Source: Clostridia bacterium (GTDB lineage: Bacteria; Bacillota_A; Clostridia; Oscillospirales; CAG-272). From it: DNA of 13,586 nucleotides. Both the position numbers and the translations under genes were made by a program. This document shows positions 6,021 through 13,323 of this stretch, piece by piece. The notes under the pieces were generated by a model. The model saw only the letters and a program-made list of their open reading frames with translations, made no database searches and was not told the DNA's origin. The stretch spans positions 1 through 13,586 of the forward strand of contig JAFUQY010000330.1 in assembly GCA_017472105.1 (NCBI GenBank). The letters run 5' to 3'. The first letter of the stretch is position 1, and each line of letters starts with the position of its first letter.

Positions 6021-7517
6021 ATGATGAAGAAAATTCAGCTGAAGCGGATCTGTGCATTTCTGATGAGTGTGATGCTTACATTCTGTGCGTGTGCTCAGTC
6101 GGGTGAGAACGGCGGAACTGCTGCGGATCATTCTGATGTTCAGACGGAATCCGGCGCGGAAGAAACTGAAAAGCTGTATCTGGATAACCTGCCCGAAAAA
6201 TCGGACTACAACGGAATCGAGATGCGTTTTCTTACGGCTCTGGAAACGATCTCCGTGGAGCTTTCCGAGGAAGATGACACCGGTGAAGTGGTGAAAGGCG
6301 CGTACTGGCGTCGGAATCATGCACTGGAAGAACGTCTGAATGTGGATATTGTTCTGGCGGAGCAGGTCGGATATGACGCGTTCAATTCGGTTGCGGGGCA
6401 GTCCATTACCGCGGGATCCGATGACTACGATATCCTCTGCGGTCATACGCGCTTCAATGTCAAGCTGGCATCCGAAGGCTCCGTGCTCAATCTGAACGAT
6501 TACGGCTTCGGAGATTACATCGACATTTCCCAGCCATACTGGAGCGAACTGTATATCAGCAATATCAACTACCGCGACAATCTCTACTGGCTTGCAGGAG
6601 ATATGACGCACAGCTTTATTTCCTACATTTACGCCATGTTCGTCAACTCCACGGTATGGAATAATTATTATAACGGCGAGGACATCTATGATATCGTTCT
6701 TGAGGGCGGCTGGACACTGGATACCCTCCATCAGTACGCGGAAGGAACCTACACGGATAATAACGGTGACACCAGACGCGATGCCGGCGACTCCTACGGC
6801 GTGATTATGCAGCAGGGAAATGTGCTCAACGGCATGATTTTTGCGGCAAATGTTCAATACACCGGTATTGATGACAGCGGTGAATACTATGTTGCGCTCA
6901 ACAACGAACACACAGTGGATGTGTACAGCAAACTGCATACCATGTTCTATGAAACAGAATACGGTCTGATGCTCGGCAACGAAGCGTACATCACGCAGTG
7001 TGTGAAAATGTTCTCGGAAGACCGCGTGCTGTTCTGTCCCCGGCAGTTCCACTTCACCGAAGAGGACGGCATCCGCAGTATGGAATCCGATTTTTACATC
7101 ATTCCTCTGCCCAAATACGATGCGGCACAGGAGAATTACCGCGTGAATCAGTACGACGGCGTGCCGATTTACGGGGTTCCCACAACACTTCCGGAAGAAC
7201 GCATTCCCGCAGTGGCATCCACACTGGAAGCGATGTGCTCCATGACAAGCCAGATGGTGATTCCGGTGTATTACGACGTCGCACTCAAGGACAAGTACAG
7301 CCGCGATGAAACGACTGCACAGATGATTGACCTCATCCACGACAGCATTACGGCGGACTTCTGCTTCTACTGGGGTGACTCCGTGGGCGGCTTGATGGGA
7401 TTCTTCTATAAAAATATCCAGACGAAGGACATCGCGTCAAAGATGCGCTCTTCCGAGAAAATCTGGCAGCGTTCGCTCGGCAGTCTGCTGGAACGTCTGG
7501 AAGAAGCCGACGCCTGA
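6021..7517 (+). CDS. Extracellular solute-binding lipoprotein (ABC-type sugar-binding family, orphan)
   Basis: A 498-aa secreted lipoprotein. It has a basic start (MMKKIQLKR), a hydrophobic segment to about residue 23, and a lipobox-like FCA-C with Cys24 as probable lipidation site (Cys22 is an alternative). A low-complexity acidic linker follows. The mature part resembles clostridial solute-binding proteins: SDYNGIEMRFL near the start, AGSDDYDILCG, and GGWTLDTLHQYAEGTYTDNNGD in the middle. These normally capture an oligosaccharide or related solute for an ABC importer. GGAGG at 6007-6011 supports the start; ATG at 6024 is also possible. No permease or ATPase gene is nearby, which is unusual. 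A sulfatase with its own promoter follows, so a sulfated sugar is a reasonable but unproven substrate. Confidence 0.75.
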   Translation: MMKKIQLKRICAFLMSVMLTFCACAQSGENGGTAADHSDVQTESGAEETEKLYLDNLPEKSDYNGIEMRFLTALETISVELSEEDDTGEVVKGAYWRRNHALEERLNVDIVLAEQVGYDAFNSVAGQSITAGSDDYDILCGHTRFNVKLASEGSVLNLNDYGFGDYIDISQPYWSELYISNINYRDNLYWLAGDMTHSFISYIYAMFVNSTVWNNYYNGEDIYDIVLEGGWTLDTLHQYAEGTYTDNNGDTRRDAGDSYGVIMQQGNVLNGMIFAANVQYTGIDDSGEYYVALNNEHTVDVYSKLHTMFYETEYGLMLGNEAYITQCVKMFSEDRVLFCPRQFHFTEEDGIRSMESDFYIIPLPKYDAAQENYRVNQYDGVPIYGVPTTLPEERIPAVASTLEAMCSMTSQMVIPVYYDVALKDKYSRDETTAQMIDLIHDSITADFCFYWGDSVGGLMGFFYKNIQTKDIASKMRSSEKIWQRSLGSLLERLEEADA

Positions 7518-7520
7518 CGC

Positions 7521-7549
7521 TTTACATTTTCGGATCCCTGTGCTATACT
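7521..7549 (+). promoter_or_regulatory. Promoter of the sulfatase gene
   Basis: TTTACA (7521-7526), a 17-bp spacer and TATACT (7544-7549) lie just after the lipoprotein stop. The sulfatase therefore has its own promoter even though the gap is only 66 bp, and no terminator separates the two genes. Confidence 0.65.
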
Positions 7550-7583
7550 GTTTCATAAGATCAAATCGAATCGGGAGGTATCC

Positions 7584-9089
7584 ATGCCCCACATTCTCTT
7601 TATCACAACCGACGAACAGCATCTGAAGACGCTCACCTGCTACGGTGCACGGACCGGGACGACGCCGTATCTCGATGCGCTCGCGGAAAACGCCGACGTT
7701 TACGATACGGCTTATACCGTCAGTCCGGTGTGTCTGCCCGCGCGGTGCTCCTTCATGACCGGGATGTACCCGCATCACTCCGGCTCCATCAGCAATATTT
7801 TCGGCGCATCCCTGTCCATGCAGTTTCCGAATCTCTTCACGGAGCTGAAAAAACAGGGCTACCGCACCGCGCTCCACGGCAAATGCCACTTCATCCCCGT
7901 GCCGTATCCCGCAACGAGAGGGGACATGACCCTCGAATACGAGCATTTCATCCACTACTACCGCGCGCTCGGGATGGACAAACTCTCCTTGCAGGATGAC
8001 AAAAACAACTCCCTCTGGTACTACGACGATTACGCGAAGGATCTCGCGAAGCGCGGCATGCTGCGGAAAATCCGCTATGAGGCGCACGAGAACCGTGACA
8101 ATCACGGGTACTACGATTTCCCGTTTGAGAACGCGATGCATCCGGACGCATGGGTCGGTCAGCGTGCTCTTGAGGATATCGAAAGCCGGGATGCCGGAGA
8201 GCCAAACTTCATCTGGGTCAGCTTCTCCGGGCCGCACTACCCGATCGACACGCCGAAGGAGTACACTGACCGGATCGACGTGACGAAAATGGGCGAACGC
8301 ATCTTCCGTGACGGGGAATGGGACGACGAATCCAAATACCACGTCAGGGGCTACCACGGTCCCGGAACGACGGAAGGCAGCGGTCACGTCAAGGACGGCG
8401 CGCAGAAGCATTACACCGAGGAATACTGGACCGAGTGGCGGCAGAGATACCTCGGCAACATTGCGCTGATCGATGAATGGATCGGGAAGATTCTCACATC
8501 GGCAAGGGCGAAGTTCGGGGACGATCTCCTCGTTATTTTCACAACCGACCACGGCGAGATGATGGGCAGCCACTCCCTCTGGGGCAAGAACGGCTCGCTG
8601 TTTGAGGATGTTCTGCGGATTCCGCTCATTGTACAGCGTCCGGGTCAGCGGGATGGACGGCGTATTTCGGAATGCGTCTCCTCGCTCGAGCTGTTTCCGA
8701 CCGTGCTTGCATACGCGGGTGCACCGGTTCCGGATCAGGCGGACGGCGTGACCCTTGACGAGCAGGTGAAACGCGGCGGACGGCAGTACATCATCAGCGA
8801 ATGCGACAACCGTGCGGCGGTGCTGAAGGACGGCATCAAGCTGGAGCTCAACCGCCCGAATCTGCGCGGGAAGATGTATTATGAACTGTACGACCTGAAC
8901 GAAGACCCGCACGAATTCGAAAACCGGTATGCCGATCCACGTTACGCGGATGCAGTCCGTGAGCTGACGGCGATTCTGGAAGCCGAGCCGCATCTGATGG
9001 AGACCGTGTTCCGACCGTATGAGGACGGCGGTGACTACTGGCTCAACTACGGCGGCGGCGCGGGATTTGAAGCGAACGGCGAGCGGTAA
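7584..9089 (+). CDS. Cys-type sulfatase, alkaline-phosphatase superfamily, no signal peptide
   Basis: This 501-aa protein is predicted to hydrolyse a sulfate ester. The sulfatase signature CLPARCSFMTG starts at Cys50, the residue turned into formylglycine by a maturing enzyme (in anaerobes usually a radical-SAM anSME, not in this window). Other expected active-site residues are visible: Asp10 in FITTDEQ (metal), Lys100 and His102 in HGKCH, His218 in SGPH, Asp322-His323 in TTDHGEMMG, and Lys335 in LWGKNG. The C-terminal part (MYYELYDLNEDPHEFENRY) is typical of the family. GGGAGG at 7573-7578 fixes the ATG at 7584. No signal peptide is seen, so it should act in the cytoplasm on imported substrate. 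Substrate specificity cannot be read from the sequence. It ends stop-to-stop with the leftward regulator. Confidence 0.9.
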   Translation: MPHILFITTDEQHLKTLTCYGARTGTTPYLDALAENADVYDTAYTVSPVCLPARCSFMTGMYPHHSGSISNIFGASLSMQFPNLFTELKKQGYRTALHGKCHFIPVPYPATRGDMTLEYEHFIHYYRALGMDKLSLQDDKNNSLWYYDDYAKDLAKRGMLRKIRYEAHENRDNHGYYDFPFENAMHPDAWVGQRALEDIESRDAGEPNFIWVSFSGPHYPIDTPKEYTDRIDVTKMGERIFRDGEWDDESKYHVRGYHGPGTTEGSGHVKDGAQKHYTEEYWTEWRQRYLGNIALIDEWIGKILTSARAKFGDDLLVIFTTDHGEMMGSHSLWGKNGSLFEDVLRIPLIVQRPGQRDGRRISECVSSLELFPTVLAYAGAPVPDQADGVTLDEQVKRGGRQYIISECDNRAAVLKDGIKLELNRPNLRGKMYYELYDLNEDPHEFENRYADPRYADAVRELTAILEAEPHLMETVFRPYEDGGDYWLNYGGGAGFEANGER

Positions 9090-9902
9090 TCAAGCGTCGG
9101 CGAGTGCCTTTTCCAGCTCCGCAAGACGGTCCGCGTAGGCGATGCTCACCGGAATCATCCCCGGAGTTTCCGGAAAGTCCGTGTCAAAGGCGTGAAGCAC
9201 ATCCCGTGCCGTCGTCCGTTTGATGCGGGCTTTTTCGTGCTCGCCGCGGGCGTCGTAGTATTCCGCGAGAACGTCCAGCATGTCGAGAAGATGCTCGAGC
9301 GAAATCCCCGACTGCTTCACGGCGGGCTCTAATTTTTCATCCCCTGGCAGAAGAAGTGCGTCCATCTGAAGCTTTGTGAAGTAGATTTCCGGGATTTTCG
9401 CAAGCGTTTCCCGAACCATGGCGTATTCCCCCTGACCGCTGTAAACCTCCGCGAGAATCCGGCAGGCGTCATACCGCACCGCGTCTTCCCTGGCACTCTC
9501 AATCAGGGCACGGCACAGGGGAATCATCTCATCCGCGCGCTCGGGTGCCGTCATCGTGTAGAGCAGGTTGTTCAGAAGGACCTCGTTTCCGGGATAGCTT
9601 TTCAGACCGTCCCGGAGGATTTCTTCGGATTTTGCGGGATCACTGTGCCGGAACCGGTACGCGGCGTGAGCGATTTTTTCCACTTCGCGCTCGATTTCCA
9701 TGCAGTTGTAGTCGAACAGTTCGTCCGTGGATACGCCGAAGAACGACGCAATTGCGGGAATCATCGCAACATCGGGCATGGTGTCGCCGTTTTCCCATTT
9801 GGATACCGCCTGAAAGCTCAGCCCGAGAGAACCGGCGAGAACTTCCTGCGAAATCCCGCGTCCCCGGCGGAGCGAGCGGATTTTGTCTCCGAGTTTGCTC
9901 AT
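9090..9902 (-). CDS. XRE-family regulator (270 aa)
   Basis: A DNA-binding regulator of 270 aa read leftward, with start CAT complement at 9900-9902 and AAGAGG eight bases upstream. The Cro/XRE HTH is at about residues 6-60 (SQEVLAGSLGLSFQAVSKWENGDTMPD, split here as helix 2 and the recognition helix FQAVSKWE). The ~200-residue C-terminal part looks helical and TPR-like (PAKSEEILRDGLKSYPGNEV, YSGQGEYAMVRETLAKIPEI, YYDARGEHEKARIKR). It is related in plan to the array at the start of the window but shorter. It lacks the TPDxxHPxSGDG motif and has the FQAVSKWE variant common in Clostridia. Its stop directly abuts the sulfatase stop with no terminator between. Its target and signal are unknown; control of the neighbouring sugar genes is only a guess. 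Confidence 0.85.
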   Translation of the reverse strand: MSKLGDKIRSLRRGRGISQEVLAGSLGLSFQAVSKWENGDTMPDVAMIPAIASFFGVSTDELFDYNCMEIEREVEKIAHAAYRFRHSDPAKSEEILRDGLKSYPGNEVLLNNLLYTMTAPERADEMIPLCRALIESAREDAVRYDACRILAEVYSGQGEYAMVRETLAKIPEIYFTKLQMDALLLPGDEKLEPAVKQSGISLEHLLDMLDVLAEYYDARGEHEKARIKRTTARDVLHAFDTDFPETPGMIPVSIAYADRLAELEKALADA

Positions 9903-9953
9903 TGGTTATTCCTCTTTTCAAAAAAATTCAAAGCTCATGAACCTTGTGCATCC

Positions 9954-9982
9954 AGTTTATCATAGTTTGCACGCCATTGCAA
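9954..9982 (-). promoter_or_regulatory. Probable promoter of the leftward XRE gene
   Basis: On the minus strand TTGCAA (9977-9982), a 17-bp spacer and TAAACT (9954-9959) lie about 50 bp upstream of the start codon. The -10 is only 4/6 to consensus. An overlapping TATGAT has poor spacing. Confidence 0.4.
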
Positions 9983-10054
9983 TAACGCCGGATGAGAGAA
10001 TTTTTCCCCTGCCGGTTGAATCCGAAAAACTGACGAAAAAATATAGAAATCCCC

Positions 10055-10085
10055 TTGACTTTGCCCCAATGGGAAATGATATACT
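10055..10085 (+). promoter_or_regulatory. MerR-type promoter with 19-bp spacer and dyad
   Basis: TTGACT (10055-10060) and TATACT (10080-10085) are separated by 19 bp, longer than normal and typical of promoters activated by MerR proteins, which untwist the spacer. An imperfect dyad CTTTGCCC-CAAT-GGGAAATG (10059-10078, 6 of 8 pairs) lies inside the spacer. The gene that follows encodes a MerR protein, so autoregulation is likely. Confidence 0.75.
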
Positions 10086-10113
10086 GGTATCACAAAACAA
10101 AGGAGGTGCGAAT

Positions 10114-10890
10114 ATGCATACTATACAGGAAATGGCACAGATGTGCGGAACAACTGCGAAAACGCTGCGGTTTTATGACAAAATGGGGATTTTCTGTCCG
10201 GACTACACCGATCCGGAAAACGGATACCGCTACTACACCGACCGTCAGCTGCACAAGTACCGGCTCATCGAGGAGTACAAGAGGATGGGCTTCACGCTCT
10301 CGGAAATCCGCAGGCTCATGTCCCATTCCGGGGAAGTGGATGTTCCCGAAATGGTGCGGCTGAAAAAAGCGGAGCTTCAGGAGGCGATTGCGGCGTGTGA
10401 TGAGCGTCTTGAGGAGCTGGAACGCTGGAAACAGCCGACGCAGGAGAAAACCGTCGTGGAGCGGGATGACGCTGAAAACCGCATTGTCGTGCGGTGCGGG
10501 GATCTGACGCGTTCAATTTATGCAGAACCCGATGAAATGCAGTTCTGCTTTGACACCGTGGAAGGGCTGTTTGTGTTCTCCGGGCTTTCAGCCGATGATT
10601 TTCCGAATCCGGAATACCGCGTGGTGTTCACACGGACTGCCGATATGACAGAGAAAAAGTCGGCGGATCTGTCCGCGCTGAGTCCGTCGGAGGAGGAATA
10701 CAGAGAAACCGAGTTTGTGCTGATTATGGTTCAGGCGGGACCGCTGGTTGACATCGCGGCATGGGACTCGATATGCACGAGGCTGAGCGGGTATTTTCGT
10801 GAGGATGTAAGTGTGCTGTACAACATGAATCTCTACGGCGCGGAGTGGGAGAATCTTCACATCAACATGATCGGACTTTGCGCGGTGTGA
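10114..10890 (+). CDS. MerR-family transcriptional regulator
   Basis: This 258-aa regulator starts at ATG 10114 with AGGAGG (10101-10106) seven bases upstream. The frame is open to 9883, but those codons precede the promoter. The winged HTH covers residues 1-70: TIQEMAQMCGTTAKTLRFYD, then NGYRYYTDRQLHKYRLI and MGFTLSEIRRLM. A coiled-coil dimer helix follows at about 78-112 (EMVRLKKAELQEAIAACDER). The ~145-residue C-terminal part is an effector-sensing domain I do not recognise. It contains few cysteines and no clear metal motif, so a small-molecule ligand is more likely than a metal. It probably binds its own promoter. The next gene has its own 17-bp-spaced promoter beginning right after this stop. 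Confidence 0.88.
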   Translation: MHTIQEMAQMCGTTAKTLRFYDKMGIFCPDYTDPENGYRYYTDRQLHKYRLIEEYKRMGFTLSEIRRLMSHSGEVDVPEMVRLKKAELQEAIAACDERLEELERWKQPTQEKTVVERDDAENRIVVRCGDLTRSIYAEPDEMQFCFDTVEGLFVFSGLSADDFPNPEYRVVFTRTADMTEKKSADLSALSPSEEEYRETEFVLIMVQAGPLVDIAAWDSICTRLSGYFREDVSVLYNMNLYGAEWENLHINMIGLCAV

Positions 10891-10919
10891 TTGCAATGCC
10901 GTACGCGGTGTGCTATAAT
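10891..10919 (+). promoter_or_regulatory. Promoter of the TIGR04076-like gene
   Basis: TTGCAA (10891-10896), a 17-bp spacer and TATAAT (10914-10919) begin at the base after the MerR gene stop. It should drive the two small genes downstream. Confidence 0.7.
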
Positions 10920-10969
10920 AAGGGCAGTATAAGATAGGAACGAAAATTCACATCACGGAGGTGCCGGAT

Positions 10970-11302
10970 ATGAAGAAATGGGTGGTTGAGGACTGGAAAT
11001 TCGAGCTGACTGCGATTGACGGAAAGGCGGCGAACTGCCGTCTCGGATTCGAGAAGGGCGACAGCTTTGCGTTTACTTACGAATGCCCCGCGGGAATGTG
11101 TCCCAGAGTGATGTCGGAGGTGTACACGTGGTGCGAAGTGATCCGGTGCGGCGGGGATTTCACCTACCGCGGATGCCCGGAGAAATACGAAATGATTCTC
11201 CCGTGCCCGTGCCGAAGCATCATGTTCCGTCTGAAAGCCGTGCCGATCAACCGGGACGAAACCGGAAAGCCCCTGCCGAACAACCCGCGCCCGGTTGAAT
11301 GA
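10970..11302 (+). CDS. TIGR04076-like small protein
   Basis: A 110-aa cytoplasmic protein of unknown function. The start is ATG 10970, seven bases after ACGGAGG (10956-10962). The in-frame GTG at 10961 overlaps that ribosome site and is rejected. The pattern fits the TIGR04076 family of small Firmicutes proteins: an N-terminal beta-rich part, CRLGFEKGDSFAFTYECP, then PAGMCPRVMSEVY and a GG (RCGGDF) before a C-terminal CPCRSIMFRLKAV strand. It is rich in cysteine (eight or so), so metal or redox chemistry is possible but unproven. Its stop overlaps the vicinity of the next gene's ribosome site, 17 bp before that start, so the two are cotranscribed. Confidence 0.65.
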   Translation: MKKWVVEDWKFELTAIDGKAANCRLGFEKGDSFAFTYECPAGMCPRVMSEVYTWCEVIRCGGDFTYRGCPEKYEMILPCPCRSIMFRLKAVPINRDETGKPLPNNPRPVE

Positions 11303-11319
11303 GAGAAAGGAGATATCCT

Positions 11320-11598
11320 ATGAAGAAATACCGGATTCTCTATGCGGCGGCACTCGGCATGACTGCGCTCGGGCTGATTCTGCGCGGCGGACTCCGCGGG
11401 ATCGGTATTGTGCTGGTGATTGGCGGGATCGTCCTCTTCCTCGCGGCGCTGGGGTATTCTGCGTATCGCAATGCACGGAGATGTCCTCACTGCGGCGCGG
11501 CATACGATCCCCGGATCGCGGCACTTCAGAAAAAGGACGGCATGATCCTGTGCCATCGCTGCGGTACAATCGTGCGCCTGGATCCGCCGGGAAAATGA
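11320..11598 (+). CDS. Small membrane protein with C-terminal zinc ribbon
   Basis: A 92-aa protein with two predicted membrane helices at about residues 5-23 (ILYAAALGMTALGLIL) and 27-49 (GIVLVIGGIVLFLAALGYSAY). A cytoplasmic zinc-ribbon-like part follows, with CPHC and CHRC about 27 residues apart. AAGGAG at 11307-11312 sets the ATG at 11320; the ATG at 11299 overlaps the previous stop but has no ribosome site at the right distance. Zinc-ribbon membrane proteins of this size are common in Clostridia and mostly uncharacterised. It is translationally next to the TIGR04076-like gene and ends 37 bp before a hairpin. Confidence 0.7.
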   Translation: MKKYRILYAAALGMTALGLILRGGLRGIGIVLVIGGIVLFLAALGYSAYRNARRCPHCGAAYDPRIAALQKKDGMILCHRCGTIVRLDPPGK

Positions 11599-11634
11599 GC
11601 GGAAGTGCGAAAGGCATTTTTACAATACAGAACA

Positions 11635-11664
11635 ATAGAGGGAACAGTTTTCTGCTCCCTCTAT
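11635..11664. terminator. Hairpin between convergent genes, probable bidirectional terminator
   Basis: ATAGAGGGA (11635-11643) pairs with TCCCTCTAT (11656-11664). An inner CAG/CTG closes a TTTT loop after one A/C mismatch, giving 12 pairs. There is no clean U-tract on either side (GGATTTATGCGGTTTT rightward), but the position between convergent transcripts fits termination. Confidence 0.5.
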
Positions 11665-11690
11665 GGATTTATGCGGTTTTGAGATGAAGA

Positions 11691-11849
11691 TCAGCCGAAG
11701 TATCTCTCCAGCAGACCCTTGAACGCACGTCCGTGTCTTGCTTCGTCCTTTGCCATTTCGTGAACGGTGTCGTGGATTGCGTCGAGGTTGTGCTGCTTTG
11801 CGAGCTTTGCGAGTTCGAACTTGCCTGCGGTAGCGCCGTTTTCTGCTGC
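11691..11849 (-). pseudogene. C-terminal fragment of reverse rubrerythrin / NADH peroxidase
   Basis: On the minus strand 52 codons and a TGA (complement of 11691-11693) read [20 protein letters not shown], then [20 protein letters not shown], then [12 protein letters not shown]. This is the conserved end of the rubredoxin-first ('reverse') rubrerythrin / NADH peroxidase family. Its H-E-x-x-x-D-E-A-R-H segment supplies diiron ligands used in peroxide reduction in anaerobes. Upstream of the AAEN codons the frame changes to unrelated residues (FVDF) and meets TAA near 11877. No start codon exists, and the rest of the ~180-aa protein is missing. The break falls where AT-rich integrase DNA begins, so the gene was probably split by insertion of the element. 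A functional copy may be restored at the far end of the element, beyond the window. Confidence 0.85.
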
Positions 11850-11931
11850 AAAATCAACAAAACATAGAGTAAAATATTATGAATAGGAGGTGAATTGTTA
11901 CAAATTCTGAAAAATAGAATGAAAAATGGTT

Positions 11932-11995
11932 AGTTGCACACTGTGCAACTGATTTTGAGAGTACAAATGCCAATGTTGCACATGAGGAGTGCAAC
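11932..11995. repeat. Two TTGCAC-type inverted repeats before the recombinase gene
   Basis: AGTTGCACA-C-TGTGCAACT (11932-11950) is a perfect 9-bp-arm palindrome. GTTGCAC-ATGAGGA-GTGCAAC (11975-11995) repeats the same half-site with a 7-bp centre that contains the recombinase ribosome site AGGAG. The half-site TTGCAC thus occurs four times in 64 bp. It may be recombinase or directionality-factor arm sites, an operator, or in RNA a hairpin controlling translation of the recombinase. Confidence 0.7.
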
Positions 11996-11997
11996 TT

Positions 11998-13221
11998 ATG
12001 AAAAAACAAAATGACATAGGAGTGTTCCGCCTTGACAATGGTATGTGGGGATATCGCTTCACGTTCATGCGAGAGGGTAAACGCTATTCACGGCAAGGCA
12101 GTAAAAATGAAAATGGTGAACCGCTGAAGAATAAAAGAGATGCAGTAAAAGCGCGAAAAAAAGCCATTGAATTAAACGAACAGGAGACGCATATTCCCTC
12201 AACTGAGCTAATTAAAAGAAATATCACGATCAAGAGAGTATATGCGGAATATTGCGAGAATGGCAGAAATGACCGGGCATATCAGACCATCCGCAAACAG
12301 GATAGTTTATGGAACAACCATATATGTCCACGTTTCGGAGAGCGTTATGTTGACAGTTTAAGTGTGGCAGAGATTAACGACTATCTATCCGAGTTGTATT
12401 ATATTGAAGGATATTCGTTTCAGTACACGGAATCGTTTCTGAAAATGTTTTATCTCATTTTCGGACAGGCATATTCCAGAAACTACCTTGAGGTGGATGC
12501 TTATACCAAATTATGCACCAACAAGGGCACAAAAATCAAAATGCCGAAGATGAAGACGGAGGACGATACCGATATTGTAGCGTTCAGCCGAGAAGAACTT
12601 GCGGTGTTAGATGACTATTTCAAAGGCACGAATATCGAAACTGCGTATCTGCTTGGCCGGTACTGCGGTTTGCGGATTAACGAAACCTTCGGATTGAAAT
12701 GGAGCAATATCGACTTGAAAAAAGGGACGATCACCATTGACAGGCAGATGCAGTATCAGAATGGTCTTATCAAACTGGTTTCACCGAAAACGCGCAATTC
12801 TAAGAGGGTGGTTTATATGCCTGCTGTCCTGACGGAATATTTAATACAGAGAGCACGCCAGCGTGAGGAAGACAGTATTGAATATGCCGCTTTGCGAGAA
12901 CAAAACCAACGAATGATTAAAGATTTAGACGGTGAAAGAATCTCATCCACGGAACTTGTGAACTGTCTGCATGATGGTAAAATTCAAACAGTCAATTCTT
13001 TCAAATATCCTTCCCGTGAAATCAAGAATAAACTGGGGATTGATTTCAAATATCATTATCTCAGACATACATACGGTACACGAATGGCTGAAATAAATAC
13101 TCCCGCCCATTTACTCTGCGACCAGATGGGACATGGGAATATACACGTTACTCAACGGTATTACCTTGCTGTTTCAAAGAGTGGGGTTGAAATTTTACAG
13201 AATAATATCAATCGATTATGA
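11998..13221 (+). CDS. int: Tyrosine recombinase / integrase of an integrative element
   Basis: A 407-aa site-specific recombinase that would catalyse integration and excision of the element. The start is ATG 11998, eight bases after AGGAG; the in-frame GTG at 11989 lies in the ribosome site. Residues ~8-55 look like the arm-type AP2-like DNA-binding domain of Tn916-type integrases (GVFRLDNGMWGYRFTFMREG). Residues ~75-175 are the core-binding domain (YVDSLSVAEINDYLSELY). The catalytic domain has Arg226 (CGLRINE), Lys264 (SPKTRNSK), His353 and Arg356 (YHYLRHTYG), His379 (MGHGNI) and the nucleophile Tyr388 (TQRYY), nine residues after the last His as usual. All catalytic residues are present, so it is probably active. 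A ~50-residue insert (about 285-335) lies between the beta-hairpin lysine and the H-x-x-R box. AT-rich codon use differs from the left part of the window. Confidence 0.93.
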   Translation: MKKQNDIGVFRLDNGMWGYRFTFMREGKRYSRQGSKNENGEPLKNKRDAVKARKKAIELNEQETHIPSTELIKRNITIKRVYAEYCENGRNDRAYQTIRKQDSLWNNHICPRFGERYVDSLSVAEINDYLSELYYIEGYSFQYTESFLKMFYLIFGQAYSRNYLEVDAYTKLCTNKGTKIKMPKMKTEDDTDIVAFSREELAVLDDYFKGTNIETAYLLGRYCGLRINETFGLKWSNIDLKKGTITIDRQMQYQNGLIKLVSPKTRNSKRVVYMPAVLTEYLIQRARQREEDSIEYAALREQNQRMIKDLDGERISSTELVNCLHDGKIQTVNSFKYPSREIKNKLGIDFKYHYLRHTYGTRMAEINTPAHLLCDQMGHGNIHVTQRYYLAVSKSGVEILQNNINRL

Positions 13222-13225
13222 TGAT

Positions 13226-13263
13226 AAACAAGGTAGGGGCAAACATTTCCTACCTTGTTTTTT
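13226..13263 (+). terminator. Terminator of the recombinase gene
   Basis: AAACAAGGTAGG (13226-13237) pairs perfectly over 12 bp with CCTACCTTGTTT (13249-13260) around an 11-nt loop. The run of T continues to 13263. It begins 5 bp after the stop. Confidence 0.85.
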
Positions 13264-13323
13264 GTATGTTTTTGATTTATTATTCGGAATTCTACACCGA
13301 ACCCCGAAAAAACACTAAAAAAT

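Noticed and set aside
5955..7340. A 461-codon minus-strand open frame across the lipoprotein gene
   Set aside because: The plus strand has promoter, ribosome site, signal peptide and family motifs; the minus frame has none.
7437..8993. A 518-codon minus-strand open frame across the sulfatase gene
   Set aside because: The plus-strand sulfatase has all catalytic residues; the antisense frame is a codon-bias shadow.
9883..10113. Upstream extension of the MerR reading frame by 77 codons
   Set aside because: These codons lie upstream of and across the promoter, show no MerR homology, and the ATG at 10114 has a perfect ribosome site and begins the HTH.
11669..11860. A 63-codon minus-strand frame over the rubrerythrin remnant
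   Set aside because: It is in another frame from the recognisable rubrerythrin residues and is serine/threonine-rich without homology.
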